Shown here: piece by piece, positions 1 to 7,943 of the stretch | How the letters are laid out: every line of letters begins with the position of its first letter | Position numbering within the stretch: position 1 is the first letter of the stretch | From: Terrimesophilobacter mesophilus | Lineage (GTDB): Bacteria > Actinomycetota > Actinomycetes > Actinomycetales > Microbacteriaceae | Direction: 5' to 3' | Length of the DNA: 64,000 nucleotides | NCBI RefSeq assembly: GCF_014200375.1 | Contig: NZ_JACHBP010000001.1 | Coordinates: 1,736,001 to 1,800,000 of the forward strand | The notes under the pieces: model-generated | The model's database searches: none | What the model was told of the DNA's origin: nothing | What the model saw: the letters and a program-made list of their open reading frames with translations, nothing else | Position numbers and translations under genes: made by a program

Positions 1-2
1 TC

Positions 3-2348
3 GCGGGCATGGTCACCGGGTTCTGGCCGCTCGTGCTGGCCGGCGGCATCCTCGTCGGGCTCGTCGCGGTCGTCCACGCCGTCACCTTGTTCATCCAGTC
101 GCGCGGTGCGCTGCCGGCCAGGTTCGGTCCCCTCGTCTGGTACTACATCGCGGCCGCAGTCGCCCTCGTCATAGGCGTGGGCCTCGGCATCGTCATGGCG
201 CGCGTCGCACTGCCCGAGGGGCTGCATGACCGCATCTACCCCGCCCACCTCGCCTTCAACCTGCTCGGGTGGGTGGGGCTCACGGTCGTCGGCACGATCA
301 TCCTGCTCTGGCCCACGGTGCTGCACACGCGGGTCTCGGATGCCGTGGACGCGATCGCCCGCCGCGCCCTCCGGCTCATGGTCGGCGGCCTCGTCATCCT
401 GGGCGGCTCGGTTGCTTTCGACGTCCGGCCGATCTTCGCTCTCGGCGTCCTCGTCTATCTCGTCGGGGTCGGATTCGTCGTCGTCGAGGGGGTGCGGCAG
501 GCGAGGCGCTCTGCGCAGGGCACGTTCGCGAGCTGGAGTCTCGGCGCCGGCGTGCTGTGGTTCGTGTTCTGCACCATCGCGTTCGGCGTCGTGGTGGCCA
601 CGGCGAAGGACTGGGCGGATGCCGCATCCGGCGTCGGCTGGCTCGTCGGCCCGTTCGCGGTCGGCTTCGCCGCGCAGGTGCTCGTCGGCGCGCTCAGCTA
701 CCTGCTGCCCGTCGTGCTCGGCGGCGGACCGGAGGCGAGCAGGCGCACGGCCCGCGAACTCGACCGTGCCGCGCTGTATCGCATCGCCGTCGTCAACCTC
801 GGAATCGTCGTGTACCTGCTGCCGGTGCCGAGCTTCGTGAAGGTCGTCGTCTCGTTCGTCGTGTTCGCGGTGCTGCTCGTCTTCCTCGTGCTCGCCGTGC
901 GCGCGGTGCGCGGCTCGCGCGTGACGGCCACGCCCGCGAAAGCGGCTCCGGCAGACGGTGCAGCGCCACCGGCCTCCCGCCGCGGCGCCGCGCTCGCGGC
1001 GGCCGTGTCGACCGTCGTCATCGCCCTCACGATCGGGATCGCGCTCGACCCGACGGCCGCCGGGCTGAACCTCACGGCGCCCGCAGCGTCCGTGACCCCG
1101 ACCGGCCACACGACGACCGTCGAGGTCAGCATGAAGAACATGCGATTCAACCCCGATGTCGTCGAGGTGCCCGCCGGAGACAAGCTCGTCATCCGCCTCA
1201 CCAACAAGGACGACCAGGTGCACGACCTCGTCCTGGCGAACGGGGCATCGTCCGGGATCATGAACCCCGGCACAACCACCGATGTCGCGGTGGGCGTCGT
1301 CGGCTCGAACATCGACGGTTGGTGCTCGATCGCCGGACACCGGCTCCTCGGCATGGTCATGACGGTCAAGATGGTCGGAGGGGCGTCGGCGGAACCCGGA
1401 CCGTCCGGCGCCCCCCTGCCGGGTGGCCATGATCACGGGGCGCAGACGGGGCCATCCGCGGCGCAGGACATCGACCTCATGAAAGAGCCGGATGCGAGCT
1501 TCGAGGCGCGCGACGCGGTGCTGCCTCCGGCGGCATCCGGCACCACCCACGAGTACACCTTCACGGTGCGCGAGGGGATGCGCGAGGTCGCGCCCGGCGT
1601 CAAGCAGACGCTGTGGACCTATGACGGCACGGCACCCGGCCCGACCCTGCGCGGACACGTCGGGGACACCTTCGTGATCACGCTCGTCAACGACGGCACG
1701 CTCGGGCACTCGGTGGACTTCCACGCGGGCTCGCTCGCACCGGACAAGCCCATGCGCACCATCCAGCCGGGCGAGCGCCTCACCTACACCTTCACGGCGA
1801 CGCGGTCGGGGATCTGGCTGTACCACTGCTCGACCATGCCCATGTCCCTGCACATCGCGAACGGCATGTTCGGCGCCGTCATCATCGACCCGCCGGGGCT
1901 CGCACCGGTCGACCAGGAGTTCGTGCTCGTCCAGTCCGAGTACTACCTGGGGGCGCAGGGTGCGATAGCGGATGCGACGCGCATCGCGACGCAGAACCCG
2001 GACCTCGTCGTCTTCAACGGCTACGCGAACCAGTACAAGTACCGGCCGCTCCAGGCGAAGGTCGGCGAACGGGTGCGCATCTGGGTGCTGGATGCCGGAC
2101 CGAATCGGCCGAGCTCGTTCCACGTCGTGGGCGGCCAGTTCGACACCGTGTACTCCGAGGGCGACTACCTGCTGCGCGAGGGGGGCAGTACCGGTGTCGG
2201 CGGCGGTCAGGCTCTCGCGCTGCAGCCGGCGCAGGGCGGCTTCGTCGAGCTGACGTTCCCGGAGGCCGGCAACTACACGTTCGTCACGCACATCATGTCG
2301 GATGCGGAGAAGGGCGCCGCGGGTGTGTTCCACGTGACCGGGCCCTGA
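3..2348 (+). CDS. nirK: Membrane-fused copper nitrite reductase (cupredoxin + NirK domains), 5' partial
   Basis: Reduces nitrite to NO outside the membrane. The frame is open to the left edge; the first ATG is at base 9 but lies in a membrane region, so the true start is probably upstream. Residues are counted from that ATG. Residues 1-300 hold about eight hydrophobic segments, and another lies at about 328-346. A type 1 copper cupredoxin domain (about 370-455) shows His405, Cys439, His444 and Met449. A two-domain NirK module (about 495-779) follows: type 1 ligands His567, Cys607, His615, Met620; type 2 ligands His572, His606, His761; and the catalytic Asp570 in HSVDFH. All ligands are therefore intact. 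Fusions of a membrane part, an extra cupredoxin and NirK are known in actinobacteria. The cupredoxin probably relays electrons from the membrane. A short His-rich stretch (HDHG) sits in the linker. Sure of NirK chemistry, less of the electron route. Confidence 0.9.
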   Translation, partial: AGMVTGFWPLVLAGGILVGLVAVVHAVTLFIQSRGALPARFGPLVWYYIAAAVALVIGVGLGIVMARVALPEGLHDRIYPAHLAFNLLGWVGLTVVGTIILLWPTVLHTRVSDAVDAIARRALRLMVGGLVILGGSVAFDVRPIFALGVLVYLVGVGFVVVEGVRQARRSAQGTFASWSLGAGVLWFVFCTIAFGVVVATAKDWADAASGVGWLVGPFAVGFAAQVLVGALSYLLPVVLGGGPEASRRTARELDRAALYRIAVVNLGIVVYLLPVPSFVKVVVSFVVFAVLLVFLVLAVRAVRGSRVTATPAKAAPADGAAPPASRRGAALAAAVSTVVIALTIGIALDPTAAGLNLTAPAASVTPTGHTTTVEVSMKNMRFNPDVVEVPAGDKLVIRLTNKDDQVHDLVLANGASSGIMNPGTTTDVAVGVVGSNIDGWCSIAGHRLLGMVMTVKMVGGASAEPGPSGAPLPGGHDHGAQTGPSAAQDIDLMKEPDASFEARDAVLPPAASGTTHEYTFTVREGMREVAPGVKQTLWTYDGTAPGPTLRGHVGDTFVITLVNDGTLGHSVDFHAGSLAPDKPMRTIQPGERLTYTFTATRSGIWLYHCSTMPMSLHIANGMFGAVIIDPPGLAPVDQEFVLVQSEYYLGAQGAIADATRIATQNPDLVVFNGYANQYKYRPLQAKVGERVRIWVLDAGPNRPSSFHVVGGQFDTVYSEGDYLLREGGSTGVGGGQALALQPAQGGFVELTFPEAGNYTFVTHIMSDAEKGAAGVFHVTGP

Positions 2349-2388
2349 ATCCGAAGGGCTGAGACCGCCGATCCGGGCTCAGTGGCCC

Positions 2389-2460
2389 GCTGGTCGAGTG
2401 CGTGGCGTGGTCTGGCGCCCGCCTGGCCGAGTGCCGGACGTCGCCCACGTGTCGAAACCC
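2389..2460. repeat. Degenerate REP-like imperfect inverted repeat
   Basis: The left arm GGTCGAGTGCGTGG and the right arm CCCACGTGTCGAAACC are imperfect inverted copies flanking GC-rich sequence between the nitrite reductase and the HNH gene. This resembles the GGTCGAG/CTCGACC-type intergenic repeats I remember from Microbacteriaceae, but it is degenerate and no second full copy was seen in the window. Confidence 0.3.
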
Positions 2461-2568
2461 GACCCCCTCGCTCGCCCTCTAGTCCTCCACAGGCCGGGAT
2501 TGAATGACTTATCCCAAGATTGTCCTCAACCCCTTCCGCACTATCTTCGAAACTGGGAGAGTAGCTGC

Positions 2569-4077
2569 ATGGCGATATCCGTAGCTATCTTCACGACACC
2601 GCTCGACGCGGTGGATGCCGCGGTCGCTACTGTGCCCTCCTCACTTCCCGAGGTCAAGGGGTTGGATGACGATTCTCTCCTTGAGGTGCAGCGTCGCATC
2701 GGTGACGCTCGCCATGCGCTGGATGCCGTCGCGTCGCTCGTCGCGGGGGAGGTGGCCTTCCGATCACGTCCCGATCTCGGGTACCGCGGGCTCGCCCAGA
2801 AGAACGGATTCTCCTCCCCGCAGAAGCTCGTGCAGAGTGCGACGGGTTCGACCGGGCGGGACGCCTCCACGCTCGTCACCGTGGGCGCGATGGTGCACGA
2901 GGCGCGGGCTGCCGAGCTCGCGGACCCCGAGACGGGCGAGCTCCCGCCGGAGTACCGGCCTGCTGAGCCGTGGCTCGCAGCGGCCGGAGCAGCTGTCGCG
3001 TCCGGTGAACTCTCCGTGGAGGCGGCGCGAGCGATCCGTACCGGTCTCGGTGAACCCTCCGTCGACGCCGCAGGGGTCGGGGTGAGCGCGGACGACCTGA
3101 CCGGAGCGGTCATCCGCCTGCTCGCCGAGGCCACAGGAGTGAACGCCGACCGAATGCTCACGCTCGCGCGGCGGGTCCGCGATGAACTCGACGCCGCAGG
3201 CATCGCCACTCGCGAGAGACTCATCTACGAGCAGCGGTCGTTCCGGCGGAGCATGCGGCCCAATGGTCTTCCCCGTTACACGATCGACCCCGACATCGAG
3301 ACGGCGGCCTATCTTGACGACCTCTACGACAAGCTCACGTCGCCCCGGCGCAACGGTCCGCGCTTCGTCGATCCCGAGGACCAGGCGTGGGCGCAGAACG
3401 TCATCGACGACGCGCGCACGAACGAGCAGTACCTGCACGATGCGTTCGCCGGGCTCATCCGACTCGGTGTCTCTGTCGACCAGGGCGGTCGGCAGGGGTT
3501 TCCGCGTATCGTCGGCTCGCGTACGCCCGCCGTACGCGTGCTCGTGACCGAAACGGCCCTGAGCACGGGAGCGGGCGCCGGCCGCATCGAGGGAACGGGC
3601 CTGCCCGTCTCGATCGACACCGTCAACCGCATCGTGTGCGACGCGGGCATACTACCGATCCGCTTCTCCGAGACGGATGATGTGGTCGCGCTCGGCCGGG
3701 AGGAGCGCCTCTTCACCGGTCGCCAGAAGATCGCGCTCGCGGCCCGCGACGGCGGATGCGTCTGGCCGGATTGCGATCGTCCGCCGAGCTGGACCGAGGC
3801 CCACCACATCAACCAGTGGGGGCGTGACCGGGGCAACACCGACCTGTGCGACGGGGTTCTCCTCTGCCGGTACCATCACATGCTCCTCCATAACAACCAC
3901 TGGGAGATCGAGCGACGAGGAAGCGAGTACTGGCTTCACCCGCCACCGGATGCCGGGGTCGGCCACGTGCCGAGGCGACTCGCATTCAAGAGCGCCGCGC
4001 TGCGCGATCTTCAGCGCGAACGAGCGCGCAAGAGCGAACGACCGCGCAAGAGCGAACGACAGCTCGCCCAAGCGTGA
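2569..4077 (+). CDS. DUF222 / HNH endonuclease domain protein (13E12-type)
   Basis: Protein of 502 residues. Residues about 50-330 match the helical DUF222 region seen in actinobacterial 13E12-repeat proteins. A C-terminal HNH nuclease motif follows: Cys-x4-Cys (VWPDC region), AHHINQW, an Asn, and RYHHMLLHNNHWEI. I chose the ATG at 2569 because GGGAGAG precedes it at good spacing and the longer frame upstream (from 2398) has no RBS and odd composition. The family is abundant and multicopy in actinobacteria, and its role (mobile-element remnant or nuclease) is not established. The C-terminus ends in a tandem ARKSER/PRKSER repeat caused by an exact 18-bp duplication. It stands alone, convergent with the reductase gene downstream. 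Confidence 0.85.
   Translation: MAISVAIFTTPLDAVDAAVATVPSSLPEVKGLDDDSLLEVQRRIGDARHALDAVASLVAGEVAFRSRPDLGYRGLAQKNGFSSPQKLVQSATGSTGRDASTLVTVGAMVHEARAAELADPETGELPPEYRPAEPWLAAAGAAVASGELSVEAARAIRTGLGEPSVDAAGVGVSADDLTGAVIRLLAEATGVNADRMLTLARRVRDELDAAGIATRERLIYEQRSFRRSMRPNGLPRYTIDPDIETAAYLDDLYDKLTSPRRNGPRFVDPEDQAWAQNVIDDARTNEQYLHDAFAGLIRLGVSVDQGGRQGFPRIVGSRTPAVRVLVTETALSTGAGAGRIEGTGLPVSIDTVNRIVCDAGILPIRFSETDDVVALGREERLFTGRQKIALAARDGGCVWPDCDRPPSWTEAHHINQWGRDRGNTDLCDGVLLCRYHHMLLHNNHWEIERRGSEYWLHPPPDAGVGHVPRRLAFKSAALRDLQRERARKSERPRKSERQLAQA
4025..4060 (+). repeat. Exact 18-bp tandem duplication inside the HNH gene
   Basis: The unit CGCGCAAGAGCGAACGAC occurs at 4025-4042 and again at 4043-4060 without mismatch. 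A partial third unit (GCGAACGAG) precedes it. It adds six residues in frame near the C-terminus of the HNH protein. Confidence 0.9.
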
Positions 4078-4095
4078 CCCGGCAGTACCCCTAAT

Positions 4096-4830
4096 TCAAT
4101 AGCCGGTGAACTCCTCGGTGCGGATGTCGTCGCTGTCGACTCCCGCGGCATCCAAGACACCGCGCATGGCCTTGACCATGGCGCCGGGCCCGCACACGTA
4201 GTAGATCGGCGCCGCGAGGTCGTCGACATACCGCGACAGCATCGCCGCGTCGATGTGGCCGGTCTCGCCGGCCCACTGATGCCGGGAATCGCCCAGCCCG
4301 CTCATCGTCGGAACGTAGGTGATTCGGTCATTCTCGGCGGCGACCCGGGTGAGCTCGTCCAGGAAGGCCGCCTCCTGGGGTGTGTGGTTGGAATCGAAGA
4401 CGGTGATCGAGTGGCCCGTCACATCGTGGACCGACTGCAGAACGATGGAGCGCGCCGGTGTGATCCCGATGCCCCCGGTGAGGAACACGGCCGGGCGCTC
4501 GACCTTGTGGTGGAGCGTGAAGGACCCCCACGGGGCGTCGAGGAGCACCTCCGTGCCGATGGCCGCATCCCGGAGCACGTGCTTGAACGCGGTGTCGCGA
4601 AGTCGGGTCGTGGCCTGCAGGAACGGTTCAAAGGGCGCGCTCGAGAACGAGAAGCCGCGGATGTCGCCCTCGGCATCCGTCTCCGGCGGGTTCAGCAAGG
4701 TGTAGTCGGCGAACTGGCCGGCGGTGTACTCGAATCCGGTGGGTTTCTCGAATCGAAAGGACATGGTGTTCGACGCGACCGCCTCCTTCGCGAGAAGTTT
4801 GACGGCCGGGAGCGACACGGGTTCAGACAT
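4096..4830 (-). CDS. FAD/NAD(P)-binding oxidoreductase (ferredoxin-NADP reductase type)
   Basis: Protein of 244 residues, a stand-alone reductase of the ferredoxin reductase family. The FAD-binding barrel spans about residues 1-110, with RGFSFSSAP matching the RxYS-type FAD motif. The NAD(P) domain carries GGIGITPARSIV and the C-terminal CGPGAMVKAM motif, and the protein ends in EEFTGY. It has no [2Fe-2S] ferredoxin domain, so it would need a separate acceptor. The start ATG is at 4830 and the RBS is weak. It is transcribed away from the MmgE/PrpD gene across a 175-base region with repeated TTTCTAAAA-type boxes, which suggests joint control. The partner protein and substrate are unknown. Confidence 0.85.
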   Translation of the reverse strand: MSEPVSLPAVKLLAKEAVASNTMSFRFEKPTGFEYTAGQFADYTLLNPPETDAEGDIRGFSFSSAPFEPFLQATTRLRDTAFKHVLRDAAIGTEVLLDAPWGSFTLHHKVERPAVFLTGGIGITPARSIVLQSVHDVTGHSITVFDSNHTPQEAAFLDELTRVAAENDRITYVPTMSGLGDSRHQWAGETGHIDAAMLSRYVDDLAAPIYYVCGPGAMVKAMRGVLDAAGVDSDDIRTEEFTGY

Positions 4831-4891
4831 GGTGATTCATCCGATCAGGCGGAGAAGCGACGGGGGGAGTTCTCCGCGGCACCCGCCCACA

Positions 4892-4989
4892 TTTCTAAGA
4901 ATACCATTTTGAGTTTTTAGAAACCGAGCGTTGCAGCAGGCCAACGGCTCGGCACGTTTTCTAAAAAGAGCGTACGGTGATTTTAGAAG
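4892..4989. promoter_or_regulatory. Two operator-like inverted repeats with identical geometry between divergent genes
   Basis: Four AT-rich ten-base boxes lie in the gap: TTTCTAAGAA at 4892-4901, TTTTTAGAAA at 4914-4923, TTTCTAAAAA at 4958-4967 and ATTTTAGAAG at 4980-4989. They form two inverted pairs, each with exactly 12 bases between arms and 32 bases overall. The fourth box ends 16 bases before the ATG of the MmgE/PrpD gene and overlaps its leader just upstream of the RBS (GAAAGGTGG). In GC-rich DNA this spacing strongly suggests regulator binding. The regulator is not identified. Confidence 0.65.
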
Positions 4990-5005
4990 TGAAAGGTGGT
5001 CCGCG

Positions 5006-6427
5006 ATGACCGAAGTGCACGACCTGGCAGCGTTCGTCCACGGCGCGACGTTCTCCCGGCTGAGTCCCGCCGCGGTGGAACAGCTGAAGATCCGCGTGCT
5101 CGACACCGTCGGCATCGCGATCGCAGCCCTGGACGCACGGCCCCTCGTCGCCATCCGCGAGCTCACCGAATCGCTCGGCGGAAACGGGGAATCGACTCTC
5201 ATCGGCGGCGGGACATCCGCGCCCGACCGCGCCGCGTTCTACAACATCGCGCTCAGCCGCTACCTCGACTTCATGGACAGCTACCTCGCCGCGGGCGAGA
5301 CGAACCACCCGTCCGACAACATCGGCGCTGTGCTCGCCGCCGCGGAGAGCGCCGATGCCGGCGGAGCCGACTTCCTCACTGCCGTCGCGGTCGCCTACCA
5401 GGTCCACACGAGGCTGTCGGATGTCGCCCCCGTCCGCGCGAAGGGCTTCGACCATACCGTGCAGGGCGCATACGCGGTCGCCGCCGCCGTCTCGAAGGCG
5501 CTCGGGCTGAGCGTCGACCAGACCGCCAACGCGATCGCGATCTCCGGGACGGCCAACAACGCGCTGCGGGTCACCCGCACCGGGAATCTCTCCAACTGGA
5601 AGGGTCTCGCCTACCCGCAGGTCGGCAAAGAGGGCACGTTCGCCGCGCTCCTCGCACGCGCAGGCATCACCGGCCCGGAGCGGGTGTTCGAGGGCAACAA
5701 GGGGTTCAAGGAGACCATCGCGGGCGACTTCACGATCGACTGGTCGAAGGAGGACCTCGAGAGCGTGCTGCGCACGATCATCAAGAAGCACAACGCGGAG
5801 ATCCACTCGCAGTCCTCGATCGACGCCGCCATCGGCATCCGCTCGCAGGCCGGATTCGACGCGACGAAGATCGCGGCCGTGCGGGTCACGACCTTCCAGG
5901 TCGCCTTCGACATCATCGGTGGCGGCGAGGAGGGCAGCAAGCGCGAGATTCGCACGAAGGAGGAGGCCGACCACTCCCTGCTGTACATGGTCGCCGCGGC
6001 GCTCCTCGACGGCGAGGTACAGCCGGCCGCGTACGAGCCGGAGCGCATCGCGCGCGCGGACGTGCAGGAGCTCCTCCAGAAGGTCACCGTGACCCCGGAT
6101 GCCGGATATTCGGCCAGGTTCCCGAACGAGATGCCCGCCCGCGTCGAGGTCGAACTCGCCGACGGCACCGTGCTCAACGCCGAGACCGCATCGTATAAGG
6201 GCTTCTTCACGAACCCGCTCGACTGGGCGGATGCGCTCGCCAAATTCACCGGGCTCGTCACGCCGTTCACGGGGGCGACCCTGCGCGACGAACTCGCAGG
6301 CGTCATTCACGACCTGGATTCGAGGCCGGTCAGGGAGCTCACCACGCTCCTCGCCCGGGTGCCGCTGCGACGCACGCCGTCGACGCGGGATAACGGATCC
6401 ACCCAGAAGGCAGGTCACCGCCCGTAG
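5006..6427 (+). CDS. MmgE/PrpD family protein
   Basis: Protein of 473 residues matching the MmgE/PrpD fold (2-methylcitrate dehydratase, aconitate decarboxylase and relatives), seen from the start (LAAFVHGATFSRLSP, VLDTVGIAIAAL) through the helical domain (GAYAVAAAVSKALGL, GTANNALRVTRTGNL) to the small C-terminal domain. ATG 5006 is preceded by GAAAGGTGG; a longer frame from 4931 would start inside the operator region. It is followed after 38 bases by a ComA-like gene, probably in one transcript. No prpB or prpC is nearby, so the methylcitrate cycle is not supported. A hydro-lyase, decarboxylase or isomerase acting on a small carboxylic acid is likely, but the substrate is unknown. Confidence 0.85.
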   Translation: MTEVHDLAAFVHGATFSRLSPAAVEQLKIRVLDTVGIAIAALDARPLVAIRELTESLGGNGESTLIGGGTSAPDRAAFYNIALSRYLDFMDSYLAAGETNHPSDNIGAVLAAAESADAGGADFLTAVAVAYQVHTRLSDVAPVRAKGFDHTVQGAYAVAAAVSKALGLSVDQTANAIAISGTANNALRVTRTGNLSNWKGLAYPQVGKEGTFAALLARAGITGPERVFEGNKGFKETIAGDFTIDWSKEDLESVLRTIIKKHNAEIHSQSSIDAAIGIRSQAGFDATKIAAVRVTTFQVAFDIIGGGEEGSKREIRTKEEADHSLLYMVAAALLDGEVQPAAYEPERIARADVQELLQKVTVTPDAGYSARFPNEMPARVEVELADGTVLNAETASYKGFFTNPLDWADALAKFTGLVTPFTGATLRDELAGVIHDLDSRPVRELTTLLARVPLRRTPSTRDNGSTQKAGHRP

Positions 6428-6465
6428 GGCGGAGCAGGCGAGCCATAACCCACAAGGAGAACATC

Positions 6466-7287
6466 ATGGCAAACACGAGTTTCGACTTCATCCCGCGCGC
6501 ATTCCGCCCCGAGAAGCCCCGGACGTTCGGACTCACCGAGGTGCGCGGTCCGTACTACTCCACCTACGGAACCCGGCACCTCGCCGACGTGCTCGACGTG
6601 GCCGGCCAGTGGGTCGACGGCGTCAAGTGGGCGGGCGGATCCTTCGCCCTTCTCCCACGTGAGCAGGTACGCGCGTTCAGCGACCTCGCCCACGAGCACG
6701 ACGCCTACATCTCCTCCGGCGGATGGCTGGAAACCGTCCAGCGCTACGGAACGGATGCCATCGACCACTACCTCAAGGAGGCCAAGGAGGTCGGTTTCGA
6801 CGTCATCGAGATCTCGGCCGGCTTCATATCGATTCCGACATCCGGTCTGCTGCGCCTGATCGAGCGGGTCAAGAAGGCCGGCCTGAAGGCCAAGCCGGAG
6901 CTCGGCATCCAGTTCGGGTCCGGCGGAGACTCGACGGAGGAGGAGCTCGCCGCGGAGGGCAAGAAGGATGTCGGCGACCTCGTCGCCCGCGCCAACAAGG
7001 CTCTCGAGGCCGGCGCCGACATCATCATGATCGAGTCGGAGGGCATCACCGAGAACGTGACGACCTGGAACACGGCGCCCGTCGCCTCCATCATCAACGG
7101 TGTCGGTATCGAGCACGTCATGTTCGAGTCCGCAGACCCGCTCGTGTTCGAGTGGTACATCAAGAACTACGGCAACGAGGTCAACCTCTTCGTCGACCAC
7201 TCGCAGGTGCTGCAGCTCGAAGGGCTGCGCCAGAACATCTGGGGCAACAAGTCGACGTGGGGACGCATCGCGAACCCCGCCTTCTGA
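6466..7287 (+). CDS. ComA / phosphosulfolactate synthase-like protein
   Basis: Protein of 273 residues with a (beta/alpha)8-type pattern of the ComA family, whose archaeal founder adds sulfite to phosphoenolpyruvate in coenzyme M synthesis; a plant homologue is HSA32. Family stretches include KWAGGSFALLP, SSGGWLETV, GFDVIEISAGFISIP and ADIIMIESEGI. The start ATG 6466 has AAGGAG at good spacing. The genome type makes coenzyme M synthesis unlikely and no comB or comC partner is seen. Coupling to an MmgE/PrpD gene and facing a flavin reductase suggests use of a sulfonate or phospho-acid in catabolism, which is inference. Family assignment is good, reaction uncertain. Confidence 0.8.
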   Translation: MANTSFDFIPRAFRPEKPRTFGLTEVRGPYYSTYGTRHLADVLDVAGQWVDGVKWAGGSFALLPREQVRAFSDLAHEHDAYISSGGWLETVQRYGTDAIDHYLKEAKEVGFDVIEISAGFISIPTSGLLRLIERVKKAGLKAKPELGIQFGSGGDSTEEELAAEGKKDVGDLVARANKALEAGADIIMIESEGITENVTTWNTAPVASIINGVGIEHVMFESADPLVFEWYIKNYGNEVNLFVDHSQVLQLEGLRQNIWGNKSTWGRIANPAF

Positions 7288-7295
7288 GCCGCATC

Positions 7296-7369
7296 CGTCG
7301 CCCGTGGATTCTGCGTAGAGACTGCTCGGACGACTGAGCAGGAATCGAGAAGCGCAGGCACGGGCGACG
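7296..7369 (+). repeat. Nested 74-base stem-loop after the ComA-like gene
   Basis: The outer arms CGTCGCCCGTG (7296-7306) and CACGGGCGACG (7359-7369) are perfect inverted copies of 11 bases. Inside them CTGCG (7311-7315) pairs with CGCAG (7353-7357), and CTGCTC (7322-7327) pairs with GAGCAG (7336-7341). It begins eight bases after the stop codon. It could be a transcript-end structure, a REP-type element or a structured RNA. No U-tract follows, so a plain intrinsic terminator is less likely. Confidence 0.6.
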
Positions 7370-7433
7370 CTTGTAACGTGGGTCTCACGACGATCGTGAA
7401 TCACACGGGCGACGTGATGAAGGAGTGGGGATC

Positions 7434-7886
7434 ATGGCAGGCAGGTCCGGCAATACGGAAGGCAAGTTCACCGCAGAGGAACGCGCGGCGATGAAACAGC
7501 GCGCCGCCGAGTTGCGCGAAGAGGGCAAGGGCGGCAAGGCAGCGGAGAAGAAGGAGCGGGAGGCGCAGGCCTGTCGTGACGCGATCGCCGCGCTCACCGG
7601 TTCCGACCGCGCGATCGCCGAAAAGCTGCACGCGATCGTCACCGAGGTCGCGCCCCAGCTCGAGCCCAAGACCTGGTACGGCTTCCCGTCCTACGCCCGC
7701 GACGGCAAAGTCGTCGTGTTCTACCAGTCGGCCGCCAAGTTCAAGACCCGCTACGGCACGATCGGTTTCAGCGAGGATGCCATGCTCGACGACGGCGTCT
7801 TCTGGCCAGCGGCCTACGCCGTGCTCGAGGTCACGAGTGCGGTCGAGAAGGAACTTCGCGGCCTCGTCAAGCGCGCGGCCGGCTGA
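7434..7886 (+). CDS. DUF1801 / YdhG-like protein (putative iron chaperone fold)
   Basis: Protein of 150 residues. The N-terminal 50 residues are charged and Lys/Glu/Ala rich, probably helical. The rest fits DUF1801: EVAPQLEPKTWYGFPSYARDGKVVVFYQ, a KTRYGTIGF strand and a DGVFWPAAYAVLE segment. ATG 7434 is chosen because AGGAG lies eight bases before it; an in-frame GTG at 7425 overlaps that RBS. It is monocistronic between the stem-loop and mogA/moaB. Relatives are annotated as iron chaperones from frataxin-like structure only, so the function here is not shown. Confidence 0.75.
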   Translation: MAGRSGNTEGKFTAEERAAMKQRAAELREEGKGGKAAEKKEREAQACRDAIAALTGSDRAIAEKLHAIVTEVAPQLEPKTWYGFPSYARDGKVVVFYQSAAKFKTRYGTIGFSEDAMLDDGVFWPAAYAVLEVTSAVEKELRGLVKRAAG

Positions 7887-7943
7887 CCAGCGCCACGGCC
7901 GGGTCTCGCGCGGGCAGAGTGCCGGGGTCGTACGGTAGTGGTC

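Noticed and set aside
5006-6427. Calling the MmgE/PrpD gene prpD of the methylcitrate cycle
   Set aside because: No prpB or prpC is nearby and the partner is ComA-like, so the specific name is not supported.
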